Source: Gammaproteobacteria bacterium (lineage in GTDB: Bacteria > Pseudomonadota > Gammaproteobacteria > DAOWEP01). Taken from it: 14,609 nt of DNA. The notes below the pieces were generated by a model. The model saw only the letters and a program-made list of their open reading frames with translations. It made no database searches and was not told the DNA's origin. Numbering within the stretch: position 1 is the stretch's first letter; the number at the start of each line of letters is the position of its first letter. The translations under genes were made by a program, and so were the position numbers. This document shows, piece by piece, positions 8,429-14,179 of this stretch. The DNA is taken from the NCBI GenBank assembly GCA_030638455.1, contig DAOWEP010000006.1:1-14609 (forward strand), in the 5' to 3' direction.

Positions 8429-8456
8429 GAACCTCTTAACAGCACAACAGAGGTTC
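8429..8456 (+). other. Hairpin in eno-ftsB gap
   Basis: GAACCTCT (8429-8436) and AGAGGTTC (8449-8456) form a perfect 8-base-pair inverted repeat with a 12-base loop, starting 2 bases after the eno stop. No T run follows, so it is not a standard intrinsic terminator. It may slow 3' decay of the eno message, act as a processing site, or cause partial Rho-type termination; this role is inferred. Confidence 0.6.
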
Positions 8457-8494
8457 TGAGCTTATGATCGAATTTCTGCCTTCGGAAAGCTGAT

Positions 8495-8770
8495 ATGAAG
8501 TGGCTGTTTGTGATACTCATTATCCTGTTTATAGTGCTGCAACATAAAATCTGGGTTGCAGACGGAGGTATGTCTGATGTATTCCAGATAGGAAACGAAG
8601 TAGAGCAACAGAGAAATACTAATACAAAGCTGAAGGAAAGAAATCAGGCGCTGGAAGCAGAGGTCCGTGACCTCAAGCAGGGACTTGAAGCAGTGGAAGA
8701 ACGTGCGCGGAGTGAGCTGGGAATGGTCAAGGAGAATGAGATTTTTTATCAGGTCGTCGAAGAGCAGTGA
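8495..8770 (+). CDS. ftsB: Cell division protein FtsB
   Basis: Small bitopic inner-membrane protein that forms the FtsQ-FtsL-FtsB complex and helps activate septal peptidoglycan synthesis. The 91 residues (E. coli 103) have a short cytoplasmic N-terminus, one membrane helix (about residues 3-20, WLFVILIILFIVL), and a periplasmic coiled coil (about 30-72) rich in Glu, Lys and Leu. The conserved tail EERARSELGMVKENEIFY matches E. coli EERARNELSMTRPGETFY. ATG at 8495 follows GGAA (8484-8487). Its place between eno and ispD is the conserved one. The stop codon is inside a perfect hairpin. Confidence 0.93.
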   Translation: MKWLFVILIILFIVLQHKIWVADGGMSDVFQIGNEVEQQRNTNTKLKERNQALEAEVRDLKQGLEAVEERARSELGMVKENEIFYQVVEEQ

Positions 8771-8787
8771 CTAGGTACTAGTCACTG
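8765..8787 (+). other. 10-bp perfect hairpin spanning the ftsB stop codon
   Basis: CAGTGACTAG (8765-8774), loop GTA (8775-8777), CTAGTCACTG (8778-8787): ten perfect base pairs. The ftsB TGA (8768-8770) lies in the 5' arm. There is no following T run, and ispD starts only about 40 bases further on. It could modulate ftsB-ispD coupling or message stability. The structure is read directly; the function is inferred. Confidence 0.8.
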
Positions 8788-8825
8788 GTAACTTATCATC
8801 AACAACAGAAGCAATACCTACACCC

Positions 8826-9536
8826 TTGGAAGCAAATACAAATGCTAAAAACTGGGTAATCATCCCTGCCGCTGGCTCAGGTTCCCGAATGGGTGCTGAC
8901 CTGCCAAAGCAATATCTTCAGTTTGCGGGTAAAACCGTTATTGAACATACCTTGTCTCGGTTTGGTGGGCACCCGAAAATTTCTGGAATTGTAGTAGCAT
9001 TATCATCTCAGGATAAGACCTGGGATAAGCTGCAGTACAAGTGTTCAAAAATCCTGATCAAGGCAGAAGGTGGTGCGGAGCGTTGCCATTCTGTGCTCAA
9101 TGCACTCAGGGAATTATCAGACCATGCTAATGAGCAGGACTGGGTACTGGTGCATGATGCAGCTCGCCCATGTATACAATCAGAAGATATCGACTATCTG
9201 ATTCATGAGCTAGGCAACCATCCGGTTGGTGGTTTGTTGGCCGTGCCAGTGCGCGATACCATGAAGCGCTCGGATAACAGCGGTACAGTGCAGGAAACGG
9301 TAGAACGTGAAAACCTTTGGCATGCACTCACACCACAAATGTTCAGACTGGGTGATCTGCGAGATGCCCTGGCTAAAGCGATCTCCGATGGGATTGAAGT
9401 TACTGATGAGGCATCTGCAATGGAATATGTAGGTAAACAGCCAAAGCTGGTAAAAGGCCAGTGGAGCAATATCAAGATCACGCATCCGGAAGACCTGGCA
9501 TTGGCAGAATTTTATCTAAATAAGTTCGATTCCTAG
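8826..9536 (+). CDS. ispD: 2-C-methyl-D-erythritol 4-phosphate cytidylyltransferase
   Basis: Third step of the MEP isoprenoid pathway: joins CMP from CTP to methylerythritol phosphate. About 236 residues, as in E. coli. Seen: nucleotide-binding loop IPAAGSGSRMGADLPKQYL (13-31) with R21 and K28; VLVHDAARPC (107-116); PVRDTMKR (141-148); ENLWHALTPQMF (162-173); and NIKITHPEDLALAEF (215-229) with K217, matching E. coli K213. No ATG or GTG is available between the upstream region and the first motif, so the TTG at 8826 is the best start, placing the CTP loop at the usual distance. No Shine-Dalgarno is clear, so the start is less sure than the identity. It is separate from ispF here, not fused. 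Confidence 0.93.
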   Translation: MEANTNAKNWVIIPAAGSGSRMGADLPKQYLQFAGKTVIEHTLSRFGGHPKISGIVVALSSQDKTWDKLQYKCSKILIKAEGGAERCHSVLNALRELSDHANEQDWVLVHDAARPCIQSEDIDYLIHELGNHPVGGLLAVPVRDTMKRSDNSGTVQETVERENLWHALTPQMFRLGDLRDALAKAISDGIEVTDEASAMEYVGKQPKLVKGQWSNIKITHPEDLALAEFYLNKFDS

Positions 9537-9548
9537 AGGACCGCAGTT

Positions 9549-10022
9549 ATGAGAGTAGGCCACGGCTACGATGCACATAAATTCAAGGAAGGTGGTAGGC
9601 TGGTGCTTGGTGGTGTGCATGTTTCGTATCATAAAAGTCTTAAGGCGCATTCAGACGGTGATGTGCTCATCCATGCGCTTTGTGATGCATTGCTAGGTGC
9701 GGCGGGAATGGGTGATATTGGTCGTCACTTCCCGGACAGCGCAGATAAATACAAGGATATTGATAGTCGAGAATTACTAAGACATGTCGTAAAAATGCTG
9801 GATGAAGAAAAACTACAGGTAAGCAATACAGACATTACCGTAATTGCGCAGGAACCAAAGCTGTCCCCCCATATTAGTGAAATGCTATCAAACCTGTCAG
9901 ATGATCTGGAGATCAGTTCAGATCGCATAAACATCAAGGCCACCACAACAGAAGGCATGGGGTTTGCAGGCAGGGAAGAGGGTATAGCGGTGCATGCGGT
10001 GGTGTTGCTTAAGGAGGTATGA
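9549..10022 (+). CDS. ispF: 2-C-methyl-D-erythritol 2,4-cyclodiphosphate synthase
   Basis: Fifth step of the MEP pathway: cyclises CDP-methylerythritol 2-phosphate with loss of CMP; a trimer with a zinc ion in each active site. The 157 residues show the zinc ligands D8, H10 (GHGYDAH) and H42, the AHSDGDV loop (33-39), GDIGRHFPDS, and KATTTEGMGFAGREEGIAVHA near the C-terminus. AGAGGA (9535-9540) is a good Shine-Dalgarno overlapping the ispD stop, 8 bases before the ATG, so the two genes are surely cotranscribed. The last codons carry a perfect Shine-Dalgarno-like run with no gene placed to use it. Confidence 0.97.
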   Translation: MRVGHGYDAHKFKEGGRLVLGGVHVSYHKSLKAHSDGDVLIHALCDALLGAAGMGDIGRHFPDSADKYKDIDSRELLRHVVKMLDEEKLQVSNTDITVIAQEPKLSPHISEMLSNLSDDLEISSDRINIKATTTEGMGFAGREEGIAVHAVVLLKEV

Positions 10023-10034
10023 TCCCTTAAGGAG
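10008..10034 (+). repeat. 9-bp direct repeat with Shine-Dalgarno cores at the ispF stop
   Basis: CTTAAGGAG occurs at 10008-10016 and again at 10026-10034, 18 bases apart, one copy inside the ispF 3' end and one just past the TGA. Because CTTAAG is itself palindromic, the pair also forms a 7-base-pair inverted repeat (10008-10014 with 10025-10031). Both copies contain AAGGAG, and the first extends to TAAGGAGGT, but no ATG, GTG or TTG gene lies at a fitting distance. Confidence 0.6.
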
Positions 10035-10096
10035 TATTACATTAACCAATATTATACAGTCTGGAGGTCTTTTCTATTATAGGGTTTATCAGTTAT

Positions 10097-10648
10097 TCAG
10101 AAAAGCTCAATATCATCATCCTTTTCCTGCGCAGCTTTTTCCTTTGCCAGCTTCAGGGCTTTGTCTACACTAGCACCATCTAGTATTGCCTCAAATAACG
10201 TTCGGTCAGATTCATTTGTATAACGTGATTGAATTGTTTTTTGCAGGCCTTTCCATTCGTACGGGCTAAACACCCGGTCATGTTCACCGATAAGTTCTGC
10301 CAGTGATCCTAGTGAGTGGCTGACATGCTCCAGCCGTTGTGTCATTCGGTCATAAAACTGGAAGGCGACGATTGCAGACTGTACCTGATCTAGGACATCG
10401 TGGTAGTTGGAAAGGATGGTCTGTTTTTCAGTGCTGTCCTTCAGGCTTTCAGCGGCTTCACCAATAATGCTTGTTTTGCCGACCAGGGTAGTAAAAGATT
10501 CGGTCAAAGCTGTAACGGACTCTTCACCCTCGGTCATAGAGGACTGAATTTGGGCCGTTGCAGCATGTAACAGCAAGACAGTCTCTTTAATCTGGCTCCA
10601 GTCCAGATCCGGGTTTCCTGCGCTGGATTTATGCTTGGGTTTGTTCAT
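10097..10648 (-). CDS. Small helical protein, possible CheZ-like phosphatase or chemotaxis-related protein
   Basis: I do not recognise a named gene. The 183 residues are polar, with no signal peptide or membrane helix, and look almost all alpha-helical. The central helix (about 80-120) contains VAFQFYDRMTQRLEHV. D100 and Q104 have the D-x-x-x-Q spacing of the CheZ catalytic pair (E. coli D143 and Q147 in QDLTGQ). The C-terminus, EKDDDIELF, is an acidic-hydrophobic tail ending in Phe, like the CheY-binding tail of CheZ (E. coli VDDLLDSLGF), and lies 79 residues after Q104 (67 in E. coli). A CheZ-like CheY-P phosphatase is therefore an inference. Helical chemoreceptor-like signalling domains also use FQxxDR segments and could explain it. 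It faces ispF (convergent) and is divergent from the HDOD gene. No Shine-Dalgarno precedes the ATG. Confidence 0.7.
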   Translation of the reverse strand: MNKPKHKSSAGNPDLDWSQIKETVLLLHAATAQIQSSMTEGEESVTALTESFTTLVGKTSIIGEAAESLKDSTEKQTILSNYHDVLDQVQSAIVAFQFYDRMTQRLEHVSHSLGSLAELIGEHDRVFSPYEWKGLQKTIQSRYTNESDRTLFEAILDGASVDKALKLAKEKAAQEKDDDIELF

Positions 10649-10779
10649 TAATATTAATTTGCCCGTATTTAGCTAATAGTATGATAAACAATAGTCGACC
10701 GGTATTATCGTGTCTACTGAATACTGGTGATGACTGAAGGAGATTGTTAGAAAAAATTGAGAAAGGTAGGTATCAGGCT

Positions 10780-10788
10780 TGCTATACT
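10780..10788 (+). promoter_or_regulatory. Likely extended -10 promoter of the HDOD gene
   Basis: TGCTATACT is an extended -10 (TG, one base, then TATACT, five of six to consensus), 82 bases before the HDOD start, in the 222-base divergent gap 10649-10870. The nearest -35-like hexamer, TTGAGA (10757-10762), is 20 bases upstream, longer than ideal, but an extended -10 can work without one. I see nothing else clear in this gap. Confidence 0.5.
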
Positions 10789-10870
10789 CTTATTTTATGA
10801 CAGGAGTAATAGATTCTGCTACTTTTACCTAGAGAAATACAAGAAGTATAACTAGTCAATAGAGTAACTT

Positions 10871-11728
10871 ATGATAACACCACAAACACTGGTCAATGAC
10901 TCGATAAAACTTGTTTCGTTGCCTGATATTTATGTCAGCCTGAACAATGTCCTGAAAAATCCGGACTATTCCATGTCGGATGTGGCGATGGTGATCGGAC
11001 ATGATCCCGCACTAACATCACGTCTACTAAAGATTGTAAATAGCCCTTTCTACGGGCTGGTTTCTCATGTCGACAGCATTACTCATGCAATAAACTTGCT
11101 GGGTACGCGGCAAATACATGACCTGGCGTTGGCAACGTCTATTGTGAATTCATTTTCCGGGTTTCATAATGACATCATCAGTATGTACGACTACTGGTTT
11201 AACAGTGTTTATTGTGCTGTTTCGTGCCAGTTGTTGGCATACCACTATAAGGACATTGATACCGAGCGGCCTTTTGTTGCGGGTCTACTGCATGACATAG
11301 GGCATCTTGTGATGTATCAGGAAATACCGGATGAATCCAGGCCTACTATTTTGCTGGCTAAAGAGAAGGGTATTGAATTGTATCTTGCAGAACGTGAATT
11401 ACTGAGTTTTGATTATGCGCAGGTAGGTGCAGAGCTTATGCGTGTATGGGCCTTGCCCGAGAGTTTGTATCGGGTAACAGAATTTCAGAACGAGCCAGAT
11501 AAGGTTGATCAATTTAGCCTGGAAACCGCCATCGTCCATATGGCTGCATTGCTGGCCAGGGCGGCCATCTCAAAACAGGAGGTCACCGAGAGCAGTCTTC
11601 CCATTCACCCGGTTTGCTGGGAAATAACCGGTTTGACACCCGATATATTGTCCATAATCAAGCAGGAGGCAGATCAACAGGTAGTAATGGCAATGGATTT
11701 ACTGGTTGCCAAAACCAAGCATGCGTAA
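10871..11728 (+). CDS. HDOD-domain protein
   Basis: HDOD domains belong to the HD superfamily and occur in signalling proteins, often near chemotaxis, cyclic-di-GMP or stress-response genes; enzymatic activity is usually not shown. The 285 residues consist of little more than this domain. It has the family hallmark IGHDPALTSRLLKIVNSPFYGL (about 42-63), then SITHAINLLGTRQIHDLALA (69-88), and an HD pair at 141-142 in GLLHDIGHLVMY. No receiver, GGDEF, EAL or membrane segment is attached. The ATG at 10871 has no strong Shine-Dalgarno. It is divergent from the CheZ-like gene and converges with the next gene, 15 bases from stop to stop. A link with the CheZ-like neighbour is inferred from position only. 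Confidence 0.88.
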   Translation: MITPQTLVNDSIKLVSLPDIYVSLNNVLKNPDYSMSDVAMVIGHDPALTSRLLKIVNSPFYGLVSHVDSITHAINLLGTRQIHDLALATSIVNSFSGFHNDIISMYDYWFNSVYCAVSCQLLAYHYKDIDTERPFVAGLLHDIGHLVMYQEIPDESRPTILLAKEKGIELYLAERELLSFDYAQVGAELMRVWALPESLYRVTEFQNEPDKVDQFSLETAIVHMAALLARAAISKQEVTESSLPIHPVCWEITGLTPDILSIIKQEADQQVVMAMDLLVAKTKHA

Positions 11729-11743
11729 GAGCCCTGGGTTGAA

Positions 11744-12166
11744 TCATTCACTGTTATCTTCCGGTACGCCCTGCCACAACATCTCATAACCTAGCTCATA
11801 GGTTTCATCGCAGAATTTTGCCAGTCCATCAAATTTCTCTTTAAAAACCTTGTCGGCGTGGGATTTTTCATGTTGCTCAAATGACTTCCAGTACGTAACG
11901 ATGGCCAATTCTCCAGACCTCATTTTTGCAGCCACTTCATCACCTTCTGGCGGCTTGCCAACGCTGCCTTCCTCAGAGACAAATCCAGAGTACTTGTACA
12001 CCTGGCCCCCAATAAAGCCACCCTTGTCATCACCATAGGTATTCTTGACTACATTACACATTTCACCAAGTACCTGCTCAACATCTTCAATGGTAACGCC
12101 TTCCTTTAAGTCAACCACGTTGAACAGCATTACGCAGCCAAACGGTATTTCAATGGGATGAAACAT
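11744..12166 (-). CDS. Small protein resembling the dimeric alpha/beta-barrel (ABM-like) fold
   Basis: Not a named gene that I recognise. The 140 residues are soluble with no signal peptide. CVMLFNVVDLKEGVTIEDVEQ (11-31) looks like a first strand and helix, GGFIGGQVYKYSGF (49-62) like the next strands, and AIVTYWKSFEQHEKSHADKVF (88-108) resembles the W-x-S-x-x-x-H-x-x-x-H segment of antibiotic-biosynthesis-monooxygenase-type ferredoxin-like barrels; a last strand is near GYEMLWQG. Members of that fold include monooxygenases, heme-degrading enzymes and proteins without known activity, so no function is given. It has the clearest Shine-Dalgarno in the window (AGGAG, complement of 12173-12177, 6 bases before the ATG), suggesting good expression. 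It is divergent from truD; inverted repeats lie upstream. Confidence 0.75.
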   Translation of the reverse strand: MFHPIEIPFGCVMLFNVVDLKEGVTIEDVEQVLGEMCNVVKNTYGDDKGGFIGGQVYKYSGFVSEEGSVGKPPEGDEVAAKMRSGELAIVTYWKSFEQHEKSHADKVFKEKFDGLAKFCDETYELGYEMLWQGVPEDNSE

Positions 12167-12190
12167 ACTATTCTCCTGTATTAATCTAAT

Positions 12191-12223
12191 TGAGTCGGTA
12201 CACTCATATCTATAAGAATATGA
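12191..12223. repeat. Overlapping inverted repeats upstream of the ABM-like gene
   Basis: TGAGT/ACTCA (12191-12195 and 12202-12206, spacer 6) overlaps TCATAT/ATATGA (12204-12209 and 12218-12223, spacer 8). They lie 25-57 bases upstream of the minus-strand ATG. The second contains TATAGA on the minus strand, a weak -10 candidate. They could be operator sites or leader hairpins; AT-rich repeats this short also arise by chance. Confidence 0.35.
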
Positions 12224-12266
12224 CTGCCTTTAGGTAATCTTTTTCCGTCATAACGAACTATTCATG

Positions 12267-12283
12267 ACATAATAATCTTATGT
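12267..12283. repeat. Inverted repeat upstream of truD
   Basis: ACATAA (12267-12272) and TTATGT (12278-12283) form a perfect 6-base inverted repeat with a 5-base spacer, 46 bases before the truD ATG. It overlaps CATAAT (12268-12273), a possible -10 for truD with only a poor -35 (CCGTCA, 12245-12250). A regulator site or a weak promoter is possible. Confidence 0.35.
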
Positions 12284-12328
12284 GAAACATGGGTATTGGC
12301 TCTTTTAATTACTGCTCACAGGTTAGTA

Positions 12329-13369
12329 ATGGCAAATTTTGATTTTTCAATGTCTTCATTGGCATATGCCTGGGGCAAGCCGGAAGCCGTGGCGGGGTTT
12401 CGGTCCTGTCCTGAGGATTTTTGTGTTGACGAGGAGCTTCCTTTTACCCCTGATGGCGATGGTGATCATGCGTTAATCAGGGTTCGTAAGCGTGGATGTA
12501 ATACCGATTGGGTAGCAAGGCTGTTGCTCAGGTTCTCAGGTGTTCGCAGTCAGGATGTTGGCTACGCGGGCCTTAAGGATCGTCATGCGGTGGCTACACA
12601 GTGGTTTAGTGTGGATCTTTCTCAGCAGCCTGAACCAGACTGGCATGAACTGGAGTCGGATGAACTAAAGATTCTTGAAGTGCACAGACATCGACGCAAG
12701 TTACGACGTGGTGTTTTACGAGGTAACCGGTTCAGGTTGACATTAAGAAATGTAGAAGGAGATGTGGATCAGTTGGAAAGCAAACTACATTTGATTATGG
12801 CATCAGGTGTACCTAATTATTTTGGAGAGCAACGCTTTGGTCGGGGCTTCCAGAATTTGATGAAGGCGGAACATTTACTGAAAGGAAAAGCCGGGAAGAA
12901 GCCCGGTCGGCACAAGAAGGGTATATATTACTCGGCAGCACGTTCATGGATATTCAATCAAGTGCTTTCCGAACGAATTAACCGGCAGTGTTGGGATAAG
13001 GCCATGTCAGGTGACGTCATGATGCTGGATGGGAGTGCCAGTGTTTTTACACTGGACGAGGTAGATGAAGAAATCAGGCGTCGTGTACAGGAGATGGATA
13101 TTCACCCTACCGGGCCTTTATGTGGAGAGGGGATCGAGCCAGTCAAGGGGGAATGTGCAGAGCTGGAAAATGCTATTTGTGATCAATACAGGGATTGGGT
13201 AGATGGACTGGCGGCAGCAAGGGTTAAATCTGCCAGAAGGTCATTGAGGTTGATGCCGGTTAATCTGGAATGGAAATTTACAAATGATCAGAATCTAGTA
13301 TTGAGCTTTTTTCTACCGAAGGGGAGTTATGCAACCAGTGTGATACGTGAGTTGGTTGTCTGTCGTTAG
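12329..13369 (+). CDS. truD: tRNA pseudouridine(13) synthase
   Basis: Converts U13 of tRNA-Glu to pseudouridine. The 346 residues are close to E. coli TruD (349). Seen: N-terminal YAWGKPEAVAGFRSCPEDF; GCNTDWVARLL (56-66); catalytic D84 in VGYAGLKDRHAVATQW; HRRKLRRGVLRGNRFRLTLR; VPNYFGEQRFGRG; YYSAARSWIFNQVLSER; and the end PKGSYATSVIRELV. I chose the ATG at 12329 because residues 1-14 then align with the E. coli start (MIEFDNLTYLHGKP); a TTG 33 bases upstream is in frame but adds unrelated residues. Only a weak AGG precedes it. In related genomes truD follows ispF directly; here a three-gene block separates them. It converges with the Smr gene across a palindromic element. Confidence 0.95.
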   Translation: MANFDFSMSSLAYAWGKPEAVAGFRSCPEDFCVDEELPFTPDGDGDHALIRVRKRGCNTDWVARLLLRFSGVRSQDVGYAGLKDRHAVATQWFSVDLSQQPEPDWHELESDELKILEVHRHRRKLRRGVLRGNRFRLTLRNVEGDVDQLESKLHLIMASGVPNYFGEQRFGRGFQNLMKAEHLLKGKAGKKPGRHKKGIYYSAARSWIFNQVLSERINRQCWDKAMSGDVMMLDGSASVFTLDEVDEEIRRRVQEMDIHPTGPLCGEGIEPVKGECAELENAICDQYRDWVDGLAAARVKSARRSLRLMPVNLEWKFTNDQNLVLSFFLPKGSYATSVIRELVVCR

Positions 13370-13435
13370 GGAGCCCCTGATTAAACTTCTGAATCGGTGC
13401 TGGTTACATTAAAAAGAAACCCAAGCTGTGAGTAA

Positions 13436-13484
13436 GTCGTTCACGCACATCCATGTGCTCCACGACATAAGGGCATCCATGCCC
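13436..13484. repeat. Compound palindromic element between truD and the Smr gene
   Basis: Two palindromes share the core CATCCATG, 26 bases apart: GCACATCCATGTGC (13445-13458) and GGGCATCCATGCCC (13471-13484). The first is enclosed by a further pair, GTCGT (13436-13440) and ACGAC (13462-13466), across a small internal loop, making one long imperfect hairpin. AAATTTT follows the second, so on the plus strand it might help end truD transcription. The shared core and structured form suggest a REP-like dispersed repeat; that cannot be shown from one locus. Confidence 0.65.
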
Positions 13485-13491
13485 AAATTTT

Positions 13492-14037
13492 CTACCTTTT
13501 CCGCTTTAATAAGACATAAATCGCCCCCGTTCCGCCATCTACGGGTATAGCAGAACAGAAGGCCAGGACATCATCTCGCTGACGCAGCCATTTGTTGACC
13601 ATGGTCTTGATGACCGGTCCTTTATTATTTGAGCGTAGACCTTTGCCGTGAATAATCCGGATGCAACGCTGGTTTTGTTGATGGCAGTTATGCAGAGAGA
13701 TCGCCAGGGCTTCGCGTGCTGCTGTTATGTTCATGCCGTGAAGGTCAAGCTCGGTATTGATCGTGAATTGTCCGCGACGGAGTTTACGCAGGGTTTTGGG
13801 TTGTACGCCGGGTTTTGAATAATTCAGTTCTTCTCCTGTTTCCATATCGGCCGGGTCATAGATATCTGACATCATGTCCTGGATGACCTGTTGCTCATCT
13901 TCTATTGCTTTGATCGGGTAAGGCTTTGGCTTTTTCCTGTCAGAGTCAATCTTGTCATGCGTGACAGGTTGTACATCACCTACATGATTTCTAAATAGCT
14001 GTTTGTCCAGATCGTCTGGATTGTTTTCGTCATTCAT
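13492..14037 (-). CDS. Smr-domain protein (SmrA/YdaL-like putative endonuclease)
   Basis: Proteins with a Smr (small MutS-related) domain nick nucleic acids; SmrA and SmrB are the stand-alone gammaproteobacterial types, and SmrB acts on mRNA at collided ribosomes. The 181 residues have the family N-terminus LFRNHVGDVQPV (14-25), KPGVQPKTLRKLRRGQF (75-91), and a C-terminal Smr domain: TELDLHGM (95-102), IRIIHGKGLRS (126-136) and VDGGTGAIYVLL (166-177). By eye the C-terminal half is nearer to E. coli YdaL (SmrA) than to SmrB, although the LDLHG motif resembles SmrB, so I give no symbol. The ATG has no clear Shine-Dalgarno; the perfect palindrome GTCAATGTTGAC (14038-14049) abuts the start codon. 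It is divergent from surE and convergent with truD. Confidence 0.88.
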   Translation of the reverse strand: MNDENNPDDLDKQLFRNHVGDVQPVTHDKIDSDRKKPKPYPIKAIEDEQQVIQDMMSDIYDPADMETGEELNYSKPGVQPKTLRKLRRGQFTINTELDLHGMNITAAREALAISLHNCHQQNQRCIRIIHGKGLRSNNKGPVIKTMVNKWLRQRDDVLAFCSAIPVDGGTGAIYVLLKRKR

Positions 14038-14179
14038 GTCAATGTTGACCGTCAGGGGTACTGTAAGTTGCAGTTAGTGATTGATATATATAGTATCTGA
14101 TTCAGAGTTAGGTGTATTGGGAAGAATAAACAGTATCACATGAGTATAAAAACAGACCACAGATGATTGTTTGCTTGTA

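Noticed and set aside
10008..10031. Inverted repeat at the ispF stop as a terminator hairpin
   Set aside because: The pairing follows from the palindromic CTTAAG inside a direct repeat; no T run follows, so the direct repeat is the better description.
12296..12328. In-frame TTG upstream of the truD ATG, adding eleven residues
   Set aside because: The ATG at 12329 aligns with the E. coli TruD start and gives near-identical length; the extension is not TruD-like.
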